Shown here: piece after piece, positions 50,772-59,219 of the stretch | Numbering within the stretch: the stretch's first letter is position 1 | Layout of the letters: every line of letters starts with the position of its first letter | Assembly: GCF_020567525.1 (NCBI RefSeq) | Contig: NZ_JAJCVI010000001.1 | Location: 806,001 to 870,000, forward strand | DNA: 64,000 nucleotides | Direction of reading: 5' to 3' | Source of the DNA: Halorubellus salinus | GTDB lineage: Archaea > Halobacteriota > Halobacteria > Halobacteriales > Natrialbaceae | Translations under genes and position numbers: made by a program | Notes under the pieces: model-generated | Told to the model about the DNA's origin: nothing | The model's input: the letters and a program-made list of their open reading frames with translations, nothing else | Database searches by the model: none

Positions 50772-50811
50772 CCGACGCGCTCGCGTCCCGGATGGGGAAC
50801 ACGACGACGTC

Positions 50812-52707
50812 TCAGATGGGACGGAACACGAGCAGGAGGACGAGGAACTGCACGAACGGGTAGACGACGGCGAGCGCGAGCAGGTAGCCGACGTGGACGA
50901 GCGCCCACTCGCGGCGGACGGCCGCGAGCGGTTCGTCGAGCAGTGACTCGTCGGCCGGGAGGACGCGGTGGACGAGCAGCCACCACGCGCCGCCGACGAC
51001 GAGGACGCCGCCGACGACGGCGTTCAGCGGCCCGAGCACGAACAGGATGCCGCCCGGGAGCCCGACGCTCGAGAGCACGGGCGCGAGCAGGGTCGCCGCG
51101 CTGCCGAGGACGCCGTACGCGAACGCGACGGCGACGCTCGCGGCCAGCCCGGCGACGACGCGCTGCGCCCGCGAGACGGCCGCCGGGTCGACCCCGAAGA
51201 GGCGCGCGGCGAGGAACGTCGGCGGGGAGCGCGACAGCCCGACCCGGCCGGCGGCGACGACGACGAGCCCGTACCCGACGCCGACGACCGCCGCCGTGAG
51301 CAGCGTGCCGACGAGCAACCCGAGGAAGACGTTCTCCTGCAGGAGGTCGCCGATGGCGCCGAGGAACCCGCCGGCGACTGCGGTCCCGTCGTCGCCGAGC
51401 GCGTACACGTGCCACGGCGCGTACGCGTACACCGTCTCGTTCACGACCGCGACCGGTCGGTCGACCCCGAAGTGCTCGTGGGGGTTCACCGACCACAGGC
51501 GCTCGCCGGTGTCGCGGTCGACCGCGACGACGCCCTCGCCGAGCGTCCCGACGACGACCATCGTGCGCGTCACCGCCGGTGCGGTGTCGACGTAGTCAGC
51601 GGGCGCGCGCCACCGTTCCGCGCCCGACGCCAGGTCGTACGCGGCGACCGCGTTCGGCGACCCGACGCTCCCGACCGCGGCGTACAGCGTCCCGTTCGCT
51701 ATCGCGACGCGCTCGAACGGCGTCGCGTTCACGCCGTCGACGCGACCGACGACGGGCGTCCCGTTCGTAGCGACCTCGACCGTCGCGAGCGCGTCACCGA
51801 CGACGTACGCGGTGCCGTTCGCGTACAGGAGCGACTGCCCGTGCACGTCGAGCGCCACCTCGAAGGCCTCGTCGCCGCGCGCGGCGTCGACGCCGGTGAG
51901 GTACGTGCTCCGGTCGGCGCCGTACGCGCCGTCGAGCAGGTAGACGACGCCGTCCGCGACGACGGGTGCGGCGAGGTGATACTCGCCCGGCCGTTCGGCG
52001 ACGTGCCGCCACGCCTCCTCGCCCGAGGCGGCATCCACCGCGAACGCCACGCTCGCGCTCTCGACGTCCCGCCCGCCCGCGAACGCCGCGACGAACACCC
52101 GACCGTCAGCGTACGTCAGCGCGTCCTCGGCGTGCACGTACGGCTTCCCGTCGACCGCGAGCGGGTACCGCCAGTCGACCGCGCCCGTCTCGCGGTCGAG
52201 TGCGACGACCGCGAACGAGTCCGGTTCGCTCCCGTCGTCGCTCTCCATCGTCTGCGCGACGACGAACGCGCGCTCGGGACCGACGGCCGCAGCGGTCGTC
52301 ACCATCCCCTCGACGTTCGAACGCCAGTCGACGCGCCCCGTCTCCGCGTCCATCGCGACCACGCGCCCGTCGCGGTTCCCGACGTACACCGTCCCGGCCG
52401 CGACCGTCGGCGACGCCATCGTCTCGACGCTCCCGACCCGCGTCACCCACGTCGGGCCGACCTCGGTCGTCGGCCCCGTCGCGTGCGGGTTGAACCCCGT
52501 GTACCCCGCGTCGTGGTACGGCTGGGACCAGTCGCCGTCGGTCCCTACCGACGCGGCCTGCGAGCCGGCGGCGACGGACGACTCGGCGAGCACGAGCGCG
52601 ACGCCGGCGCTCGCGGCCGCCGCGACCACGAGCGCGACGAACGCGACCGCGAGCCACGAGCGGTCGAACGAACGGTCCGGTCGCGTATCGGCGTCACTGG
52701 TTGGCAT
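50812..52707 (-). CDS. PQQ-like beta-propeller membrane protein
   Basis: About 631 aa. One N-terminal membrane helix (about 18-42) leads to an extracellular beta-propeller built of PQQ/quinoprotein-type blades: YVGNRDGRVVAMDAETGRVD, VVALDRETGAVDWRYPL, FAVDAASGEEAWRHV, VAAYDLASGAERWRAPA and VVAVDRDTGERLWSVNP. The C-terminal 190 residues hold about four to five membrane helices. The catalytic residues of PQQ dehydrogenases are not evident, so a binding or sensing role at the cell surface is more likely. ATG 52707 is used; an in-frame start 12 codons upstream exists. Confidence 0.83.
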   Translation of the reverse strand: MPTSDADTRPDRSFDRSWLAVAFVALVVAAAASAGVALVLAESSVAAGSQAASVGTDGDWSQPYHDAGYTGFNPHATGPTTEVGPTWVTRVGSVETMASPTVAAGTVYVGNRDGRVVAMDAETGRVDWRSNVEGMVTTAAAVGPERAFVVAQTMESDDGSEPDSFAVVALDRETGAVDWRYPLAVDGKPYVHAEDALTYADGRVFVAAFAGGRDVESASVAFAVDAASGEEAWRHVAERPGEYHLAAPVVADGVVYLLDGAYGADRSTYLTGVDAARGDEAFEVALDVHGQSLLYANGTAYVVGDALATVEVATNGTPVVGRVDGVNATPFERVAIANGTLYAAVGSVGSPNAVAAYDLASGAERWRAPADYVDTAPAVTRTMVVVGTLGEGVVAVDRDTGERLWSVNPHEHFGVDRPVAVVNETVYAYAPWHVYALGDDGTAVAGGFLGAIGDLLQENVFLGLLVGTLLTAAVVGVGYGLVVVAAGRVGLSRSPPTFLAARLFGVDPAAVSRAQRVVAGLAASVAVAFAYGVLGSAATLLAPVLSSVGLPGGILFVLGPLNAVVGGVLVVGGAWWLLVHRVLPADESLLDEPLAAVRREWALVHVGYLLALAVVYPFVQFLVLLLVFRPI

Positions 52708-52834
52708 GGGGAACTCGTCCGGAAAGACGCGCGACGCGACCAAGAGTCTGAACCCTGAGTCTCACCGCACGACGAGGCGAGTCGGGGTCGCCCGCGACCG
52801 CACCCGAACGGGCACCCGCGACACCGGCGCGCAG

Positions 52835-54103
52835 TCAGTGGTCGATGCGCGTTATCTCCTCGACCGGCCACTGGCTGAGTATCTCGACGCCGTTCTCGCG
52901 GACGACGACCATCTCCTCGACGCGGACGCCCTGGCGGTCCGCTGGTTCCATCGTCTCCACGGCCATCGTCATCCCCTCCTCGATCTCGATGGGGTGGTCC
53001 GGCGAGAGGCCGCGCCAGATGAGCGGTTGCTCGTAGAGCTGGAGGCCGAGGCCGTGCGCCCAGTGGTTCGTCGTCATCTGCCAGTGCTCGGTGGCGTCGT
53101 ACCAGTCCGCGTGCTCGCCCTCCATGTCCGGGAAGCCCTTGCAGATCTCGTCGGTCGTCGCCCCGGGCTCGATGCGTTCGAGGACGTCGTAGAGGTTGTC
53201 GCGCGCTATCTCGTACGCGTCCTTCTGGGCCTGCGTCGGCTCGCCGAGGCTGAACGTCCGGTAGTAACACGAGCGGTAGCCGAGGTACCCGATGTTGTAG
53301 AAGTCCGCGTACACGATGTCGCCGGGACGCATCTGGCGGTCGGTCGTGTTCGCCTGGTGCTTCGGCCACGTGTTCGGCCCGGACGTGACGTACCCGCCCT
53401 GGGCCATCGCGCCGTGCCGCCACAGCTCCTGGACGGCCTCGCCCCAGACCTCGCTCTCCTTCATCCCGGGCTTCGCGGTCTCCGTGATGCGCTGGAACCC
53501 GGCCTCGCAGATCGCGGCGACCATCCGCAGGCACTCTATCTCGTCGCGGGTCTTCACCTTCCGCGCGTCGTGCATGAGGTCCACGCACTCCTTCGTCCGG
53601 ACGTCGACGTCGTTGCGCTCGAACGCGTCGATGAGGCCCGCGTTCCCGACGTCCAGCCCCATCGGGGCGTCGTCGACGCCGTACTCCGCCATCGCCTCGG
53701 TGACGAGGTCCGCCATCTTCTGCTTGAGGAAGTCACGCGCCGAATCCCGGCCGCTGGCGCGCGGGACGTTCCCGAGCCCCGGCGCCGCGTACCGGACGTC
53801 CGTGAGCCACGGGCAGTTGAACCGCTGATTGGAGGCGTGGTCGGCGGTGTCCCAGTGGACGACGTCGCCGTCCTCGGTCAGCAGCGTGTAGTGGTCCGCG
53901 CCGCTCCCGCCAGTCATCGCGAGCCCGGTCACGTACCGGATGTTCGGGTCGGAGACGAGGAGCATCGACCCCAGCTCGGACTCGTCGAGGCGCTCCAGGG
54001 CCTTCTCGTAGCGCTCGGTGCGCATGCGCTTGACGTCGATGCGCTCCTCCCAGTCGACGGCCTGGGTGCCGCGCGTCCCCTCCATGAACGTTCGCTCGTA
54101 CAT
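52835..54103 (-). CDS. M24-family metallopeptidase homologue with an altered metal site
   Basis: 422 aa with the creatinase/prolidase two-domain layout: LGSMLLVSDPNIRYVTGLAM in the N-domain and a pita-bread C-domain. Metal ligands by alignment of motifs: Asp in IVYADFYNIGYLG is present, but the second Asp (normally SDxTRT) is Cys in GYRSCYYRTFSLG. The His in NHWAHGLGLQLYE, Glu in AVETMEP and Glu in VRVEEMVVV remain. This suggests a changed metal content or a non-peptidase activity. M24 relatives include creatinase and the DMSP lyase DddP; no evidence picks one. The gene stands alone between the propeller gene and the 41-bp repeats. Confidence 0.85.
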   Translation of the reverse strand: MYERTFMEGTRGTQAVDWEERIDVKRMRTERYEKALERLDESELGSMLLVSDPNIRYVTGLAMTGGSGADHYTLLTEDGDVVHWDTADHASNQRFNCPWLTDVRYAAPGLGNVPRASGRDSARDFLKQKMADLVTEAMAEYGVDDAPMGLDVGNAGLIDAFERNDVDVRTKECVDLMHDARKVKTRDEIECLRMVAAICEAGFQRITETAKPGMKESEVWGEAVQELWRHGAMAQGGYVTSGPNTWPKHQANTTDRQMRPGDIVYADFYNIGYLGYRSCYYRTFSLGEPTQAQKDAYEIARDNLYDVLERIEPGATTDEICKGFPDMEGEHADWYDATEHWQMTTNHWAHGLGLQLYEQPLIWRGLSPDHPIEIEEGMTMAVETMEPADRQGVRVEEMVVVRENGVEILSQWPVEEITRIDH

Positions 54104-54198
54104 GGCTCAAAGCGCGCGCCACGAGTACATCAAAGTACCTGACGACGTCAGCGATATCCGTTCGAACCGACACGCACACCGCCCGTGGCCGACGCACG

Positions 54199-54321
54199 CG
54201 TCGACGGTCGGTGGCGTCGCCGCCACGGTTCCGCCCTCGCGTCGACGGTCAGTGGCGTCGCCGCCACGATTCCGCCCTCGCGTCGACGGTCGGTGCCGTC
54301 GCCGATACGGTTTTGCGCTCG
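54199..54321. repeat. 41-bp tandem repeat, three copies, before a thioesterase gene
   Basis: Units at 54199-54239, 54240-54280 and 54281-54321, of the form cgtcgacggtcggtggcgtc then gccgccacggttccgccctcg. Copies 1 and 2 differ at two positions; copy 3 is more diverged and more AT-rich (gatacggtttt) and ends 18 bases before the ATG at 54340, so it overlaps the expected promoter. The core cgacggtcgg also occurs in the array before purM. Confidence 0.85.
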
Positions 54322-54339
54322 CACGTCGTTCGTCCGGAC

Positions 54340-54765
54340 ATGACAGAGGACACGTCCGAAGTTGCTGTCGACGCCGTCGACGACGACGTCGCGGCGCGCA
54401 TCCGGAGCGACGCGTACTGCGAGACGCTCGGCATCGACCTCGCGGTCGTCGAACCCGGGTACGCCGTCACCGAACTCGTCGTCACCGAGGACCTCCTGAA
54501 CTTCCACGGGACGCCCCACGGCGGCGCGGTGTACTCGGTCGCCGACGCCGCGTTCGCCGCGGCGTCGAACTCGCGAGGGGACCCGGCGGTCGCGCTCGAG
54601 ACGAACATCTCGTACCTCGACGCCGTCGACGTCGGAGATCGACTGACTGCGACGGCCGAGGAGACCCACGTCGGCGGGCGGACCGCCGAGTACGAGGTCG
54701 AGGTGACGGCCGAGGGCGACCGCGTCGCGACGTTCCGCGGGCGCGTCTACCTGCTCGACGACTGA
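54340..54765 (+). CDS. paaI: PaaI-type thioesterase
   Basis: 141-aa hotdog protein. The motif LLNFHGTPHGGAVYSVADAA with catalytic Asp at the end, and ALETNISYLDAVDVGDRLTA, match phenylacetic-acid-degradation protein PaaI, which hydrolyses ring-hydroxylated phenylacetyl-CoA. A phenylacetate-CoA ligase gene lies 1.7 kb downstream, which supports the assignment. The N-terminus carries an acidic lead (TSEVAVDAVDDDVAARI). The last 19 bases overlap the end of the convergent membrane protein gene. Confidence 0.87.
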   Translation: MTEDTSEVAVDAVDDDVAARIRSDAYCETLGIDLAVVEPGYAVTELVVTEDLLNFHGTPHGGAVYSVADAAFAAASNSRGDPAVALETNISYLDAVDVGDRLTATAEETHVGGRTAEYEVEVTAEGDRVATFRGRVYLLDD

Positions 54766-55217
54766 CCGACCGACGAGCCAGCCGGTGCGGTCGGCGTGCC
54801 ACCGGCGACCTCGCCGATGCGGCGCGCGGTCGCGTACGTCAACGCGAGCGCGTACACCGCGGCGATACCGAACCCGACCGGGCCGACGACGTCGACCGTG
54901 AGGAAGTCCACGAACACGTGGAGTGCGAGGTACATCCACGTCACCGTCCACGCCCACGAGATCTCGGTCGTGAGCGCGAACGCGGCGACGAGCGCGCTCG
55001 CAGCGAGCCCGACGTTCACGGACGCGAACCCGGCGCCCGCGCCGGTGAACGCGACGACGGCGTACCCGTCGACGACCGCACCGACGAGGCACAAGAGGAG
55101 GACGGGGACGACCCCGAGCGGGCGTGCACGACTCCGCCCGACGTCGTCGTTCGAGAACGCGCGACGGCGTGCTTGCGCTGCACGCTCACCGGCTCGCCGC
55201 GTTCGCTCGTCCAGCAT
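54747..55217 (-). CDS. Four-helix membrane protein of unknown function
   Basis: 156 aa. Arg-rich cytoplasmic N-terminus, then about four hydrophobic helices (starting at LGVVPVLLLCLVGAVVDGYA, about 34; SVNVGLAASALVAAFAL; WTVTWMYLALHVFVDFLT; GFGIAAVYALALTYATARRI) and a polar tail. A TATA-like TTTTATAC (complement of 55243-55250) is 30 bases upstream. Its 3' end overlaps paaI by 19 bases on the other strand. Confidence 0.72.
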   Translation of the reverse strand: MLDERTRRAGERAAQARRRAFSNDDVGRSRARPLGVVPVLLLCLVGAVVDGYAVVAFTGAGAGFASVNVGLAASALVAAFALTTEISWAWTVTWMYLALHVFVDFLTVDVVGPVGFGIAAVYALALTYATARRIGEVAGGTPTAPAGSSVGQSSSR

Positions 55218-55415
55218 ACGACGAAGATTCCTCTCAGTATCTGTATAAAACCACGGCTTTGTTCATCAGGACGAAACGACGACTGGTCCGCCGACACGAA
55301 CGCGTAATGGGCGATTGCGGACGACGTGGGTCGCGGCCGACGCGCTGACAGCGCCCGCACGGACGAGTAGCGACCGTCTACTCGAGGATTGGTGACGGGG
55401 GCGGGCGTTCGGTGG

Positions 55416-56378
55416 TCAGTTCCGGGTGCGTTCGACGACGGTGACGTCGTCGTCGAGGACGACCTCGAGGCGGTCGCCGGCGCGGTCGAGGGAGAGCGCG
55501 ACCTGCCACGGTTCGCGGTCGCGGACGGTGACCGCGTCGTCGGTCATGACGAACGGGAGGTCCCAGAGGCGCTCGGTGGTGACGTCCTCGCCGTGGGTCC
55601 AGCAGAACGAGACGACGGCGGGGTCGGCGAGGAGGCGTTCGCCGACGGTGAGGTAGTCGAGGTGCCCGCAGTGCGCGCACCCGCGGTGCACGAGGACCTC
55701 GCGGTGGTCGGGCCGCGGGTAGGACGTCGACGCCGGGTCGACGAACGACGCGGTCACGCGATGCCCGCAGAGCGGGCAGGAGCCGCGAGCGAACGCGAGC
55801 CGGTGCGCGCGGTTGAACGCGGCGACCTGCGCGAGCGTGACCGCGGGGTCGTCGGCGAGCACGCCCGGCGGGGCGAGGTTGTGGTCGTAGACGTGCTCGC
55901 AGTCGTCGCACTGGACCTCCGCGATCCAGTTCGCGTACTCGAGCGCGAGCGGGTCGCCGCAGAAGTAGCAGTCGACGCCGATGGGGATGGGGCCGCGAGT
56001 CCGCGGGCCGGTGTAGGTGCCGGCGCGAACGAGGCGCGTGAGGAACGTCCCCTCGGAGCGCAGCGCGTACCCGGCGCCGCGGTCGTCGTGGAGCGTGGCG
56101 AGGTCGCCGTCGGGCGTGCTGCCGTCGCGGCGTTCGACGTACTGGCCGACGAGCTCCTGGAGGTGATAGTTGAACTGACTGGAGGGGACGTCGGGCGCGA
56201 CGCGCTCGCGCAGTTCGCTGAACGAGAGCACGGGCGGGTCGCCCTCGCTCCCCCGTGCGTTCGAGAGCGCGAAGAGGATGCCGGCGCGCGTCTCGTTCCC
56301 GACGAGCGCGAGCGCGTCGACGGGCGACAGCCCGCCGTACGTCGTCGGTCCGTCAGCGCCGTCGTCCGCGTCGGTCAT
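55416..56378 (-). CDS. HTH regulator with zinc-ribbon domain (haloarchaeal ArsR-like)
   Basis: 320 aa. The N-terminal winged helix covers about 18-85 (DALALVGNETRAGILFALSN, VPSSQFNYHLQELVGQYVER). The rest contains two pairs of zinc knuckles, CYFCGD with CDDCEH, and CPLCGH with CAHCGH, separated by an Ala-rich helix, so it probably binds two zinc ions. The closing segment (AVTVRDREPWQVALSLDRAG) is a beta domain common to this haloarchaeal group. It lies 75 bases downstream of paaK on the same strand and may regulate the phenylacetate/liv region. Confidence 0.83.
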   Translation of the reverse strand: MTDADDGADGPTTYGGLSPVDALALVGNETRAGILFALSNARGSEGDPPVLSFSELRERVAPDVPSSQFNYHLQELVGQYVERRDGSTPDGDLATLHDDRGAGYALRSEGTFLTRLVRAGTYTGPRTRGPIPIGVDCYFCGDPLALEYANWIAEVQCDDCEHVYDHNLAPPGVLADDPAVTLAQVAAFNRAHRLAFARGSCPLCGHRVTASFVDPASTSYPRPDHREVLVHRGCAHCGHLDYLTVGERLLADPAVVSFCWTHGEDVTTERLWDLPFVMTDDAVTVRDREPWQVALSLDRAGDRLEVVLDDDVTVVERTRN

Positions 56379-56453
56379 GGTACCTGCTTCGACGGCGACG
56401 CCCGAAGGCGTTACGGGGGCGGCGGGAGCCCGCGAACGGGGGTAGAGACGAGG

Positions 56454-57746
56454 TTACTCGTCTCTGTGGTCGTAGACGCGCTTGACCTTCCCGACCTCGG
56501 TGCGGTCGATGACGCCGGGCCCGACGACTTCGACCTCGTCCGGTTTCACGTCGAGGACTTCCTTGAGGCGGGATTCGATGTCGTCCTCGAGGGCTTCGTG
56601 CGTGTCGTCGTAGTCGTGCGCGTGTTCGACGGTGAGTTCGAGCGTGTCGAGGTTGCCTTCGCGGTAGAGGTCGATGCGGTAGTGCGGGGCGACCTCGGCG
56701 ATGTCGACCATGACCTCCTCGATCTGGCTCGGGTAGACGTTGACGCCGCGGACGATCAGGAGGTCGTCGGCGCGACCGGTGACGTTGTCCATGCGGACCA
56801 TCGTGCGGCCGCACTCGCAGGTGTCGTAGTTGAGGCGCGTCATGTCGCCGGTGCGGTACCGGATCATGGGGAACGCTTGCTTCGTGAGGCTCGTGACGAC
56901 GAGTTCGCCCTCTTCGCCTTCGGGGAGGACCTCGCCGGTCTCGGGGTCGACGACCTCGGGATAGAAGTGGTCCTCCCAGAGGTGCAGGCCGTTCTGGGCG
57001 TGCTCGCACTCGATGGAGACGCCGGGGCCGATGATCTCGCTGAGCCCGTAGACGTCGATGGCGGTGACGCCGAGGGCCTCCTCGATCTCCTCGCGCATCG
57101 GGTCGGTGAACGGTTCCGCGCCGATGATGACGCGCTCCAGGTCGAGCGAGGAGAGGTCGATACCCATGTCCTCGGCGCGTTCGTCGAGGTACAGGCAGTA
57201 CGAGGGCGTACACGAGAGCACGTCCGACCCCATGTCCTGGAGCATGTCGATCTGGCGGGTGGTGTTCCCGCCGCCGGTCGGGATGACGCACGCGCCGAGT
57301 TCCTCGACGCCGTCGTGGAACCCGAGGCCGCCCGTGAACAACCCGTAGCCGTAGCCGTTCTGGACCACGTCGTCCTCGCGGACGCCGGCGGCGTACAGCG
57401 ACCGCGCCATGACCTCGTGCCAGACGCCGAGGTCGTCCTCGGTGTACGCGACGATCTTCGGCTTCCCGGTGGTGCCCGAGGACGCGTGGATGCGTCGCAG
57501 GTCCTCGTGCGGGACCGCGAACAGGCCGTCCGGGTAGTTGTCTCGGATGTCCTCCTTCCTGGTGAACGGAAGCGCGGAGAGGTCGTCGATGTCGTCGATG
57601 TCGTCGGGCGAGACGCCGGCGTCCTCGAAGTGGTCGCGGTACCACGGGACGTTCTCGTAGACGCGCTCGACCGTCTCCTGGAGGCGTTCGGTCTGGAGCT
57701 CGTGGAGCTCGTCCCGACTGGCGGTCTCGACCTCGTTGTAGACCAT
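56454..57746 (-). CDS. paaK: Phenylacetate-CoA ligase
   Basis: 430-aa AMP-forming ligase that activates phenylacetate (or a related aryl acid) to its CoA thioester. P-loop-like motif IHASSGTTGKPKIVAYTEDD at about 90-109, LQNGYGYGLFTGGLGFHDG-type region at about 130-150, IDVYGLSEIIGPGVSIECEH, LPEGEEGELVVTSLTKQAFP and TGDMTRLNYDTCECGRTMVR. Length and motif order match PaaK. The TATA box at 57771-57777 is 28 bases upstream, giving a leaderless transcript. Divergent from the liv-type importer. Confidence 0.93.
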   Translation of the reverse strand: MVYNEVETASRDELHELQTERLQETVERVYENVPWYRDHFEDAGVSPDDIDDIDDLSALPFTRKEDIRDNYPDGLFAVPHEDLRRIHASSGTTGKPKIVAYTEDDLGVWHEVMARSLYAAGVREDDVVQNGYGYGLFTGGLGFHDGVEELGACVIPTGGGNTTRQIDMLQDMGSDVLSCTPSYCLYLDERAEDMGIDLSSLDLERVIIGAEPFTDPMREEIEEALGVTAIDVYGLSEIIGPGVSIECEHAQNGLHLWEDHFYPEVVDPETGEVLPEGEEGELVVTSLTKQAFPMIRYRTGDMTRLNYDTCECGRTMVRMDNVTGRADDLLIVRGVNVYPSQIEEVMVDIAEVAPHYRIDLYREGNLDTLELTVEHAHDYDDTHEALEDDIESRLKEVLDVKPDEVEVVGPGVIDRTEVGKVKRVYDHRDE

Positions 57747-57770
57747 GTGTGAACCGATATCGCCCGCCAG

Positions 57771-57777
57771 TATATAG
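57771..57777 (-). promoter_or_regulatory. TATA box for paaK
   Basis: tatatag on the plus strand (CTATATA on the minus) within ccagtatataggttc, centred 28 bases before the paaK start at 57746. The 210-base divergent region also serves the liv-type operon. Confidence 0.65.
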
Positions 57778-57956
57778 GTTCAGGCCGCGGAAGGTGGCGG
57801 AGCCCGTCGAGTCTCGTGATTGGACATCACCGTTCGCGGGTCGTCTACCTTGCCGGTGAATCACGGGATGCGGCGGTTTTTCAAGGAAAAGTTCGTGATA
57901 AAAACGACTACGCTTTAGAGGACTCCCCACCCAATCAGGATGTGGCAGATAATAGC

Positions 57957-59219
57957 ATGCGCACGGATGGTGGCACGGAGCGGCGAGCATCTCGACGCCG
58001 CGTCGACAGACGCGACGTCCTCAAGGCTGCCGGCGTCGCCGGCGTCGCGGGACTGTCCGGATGCCTCTCCGACATCGGCGGTGGGGGCGGCGGCGACACC
58101 CTGACCTACGGGCTCCTCAACCCGATCTCGGGGTCGTACTCCTCGCTCGGGCCGTTTCAGCGACACGGCGCCGAACTCGCGATCAGCCAACTCAACGAGT
58201 CCGACGACTTCGAGTACGAGATCGAGATCGCGAGAGGTGACACCGAGACGGGCGCATCCACGGCGACGCAGGCCGCGTCCCAGCTCGTCGAACAGGACGG
58301 CGCGAACTACATCATGGGCGCGATCTCCAGTTCGGTCGCGCTCGCGCTGAACTCCTTCGCCCTGGAGAACGAGGTCATCTACAACCCGGGCGCGGCAGCG
58401 ATCCCCATCACGGGCGCGTCCTGCAACGAGTACGTGTTCCGGTCGGAGACGAACACCGCCCAGATCGCGGAAGGCGCCGCGGTATGGACGCTCGAGAACC
58501 TCGGTTCGGACGTCTGGTTCCACATCGCGGACTACGCGTACGGCCAGTCGGTCCTCCGAGAGTGGCGGTCGCGGATGGAAGCCTCCGACGCCGAGTTCAA
58601 CGAGATCGGCGTCTCTCGAGCCGAACTCGGCGCGCAGAACTACGAGTCCTACATCTCGGAGATCCAGAACTCGGACGCGGACGTCCTCGTCGTCGGATCC
58701 ACCGGCGGTGACTTCGTCCGGTTCGGGAACCAGGCCGCTAGCGCGGGTCTCGGCGACGACATCGATATCATGAACACGACCGCGTCCTTCCAGTCGCTGC
58801 GCGCGGGACTGGGCACGGCCGGGTACGGCATCTACTCGGGCGTCCGGTACAACGCGAGCCTCACGACGGGCTGGAACGAGCAGTTCGTGGACGCGTACAC
58901 GAGCGAGTACCCCGACGACGGCGCACCCGGGAACTTCGCGCGCGTCGGCTACGACTCCGTCCGCATGACCGCGATGGGCATCCAGGAGGCCGGGACGACG
59001 GACCCGACGGAGGTCAAGGACGCCCTCGCGGGCCTCGAGACCAACAGCGTCCTCGGGGACAACATGTACCGCGAGTGCGACCAACAGGCGATGAATCCCG
59101 TGTGGGTCGGACAGAACGTCGAACCGGACGAAGGCGAGGTCGCGGACGTGGAACTCATCGAGAAGTTCAGTGGCGAAGACGCGATTCCGTCGTGCGAATC
59201 GACGGAATGTAGCTTATAA
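57957..59219 (+). CDS. livK: Branched-chain amino acid-type ABC transporter substrate-binding lipoprotein
   Basis: 420-aa extracytoplasmic receptor of the LivK/AmiC type. A Tat lipoprotein signal opens it: RRVDRRDVLKAAGVAGVAGL with lipobox LSGC (Cys at about 35). Then LTYGLLNPISGSYSSLGPFQ, the periplasmic-binding type I pattern, and NYIMGAISSSVALALNSFAL. Family members bind Leu/Ile/Val, amides or aromatic acids; given paaK next door an aromatic acid is a fair guess. The gene ends TAATG, its stop sharing one base with the permease start. Confidence 0.88.
   Translation: MRTDGGTERRASRRRVDRRDVLKAAGVAGVAGLSGCLSDIGGGGGGDTLTYGLLNPISGSYSSLGPFQRHGAELAISQLNESDDFEYEIEIARGDTETGASTATQAASQLVEQDGANYIMGAISSSVALALNSFALENEVIYNPGAAAIPITGASCNEYVFRSETNTAQIAEGAAVWTLENLGSDVWFHIADYAYGQSVLREWRSRMEASDAEFNEIGVSRAELGAQNYESYISEIQNSDADVLVVGSTGGDFVRFGNQAASAGLGDDIDIMNTTASFQSLRAGLGTAGYGIYSGVRYNASLTTGWNEQFVDAYTSEYPDDGAPGNFARVGYDSVRMTAMGIQEAGTTDPTEVKDALAGLETNSVLGDNMYRECDQQAMNPVWVGQNVEPDEGEVADVELIEKFSGEDAIPSCESTECSL

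Noticed and set aside
54104-54339. Coding continuation of the PaaI-like ORF through the repeats
   Set aside because: The frame is open only because the 41-bp units happen to lack stops; the peptide is a basic repeat and family similarity begins at ATG 54340.
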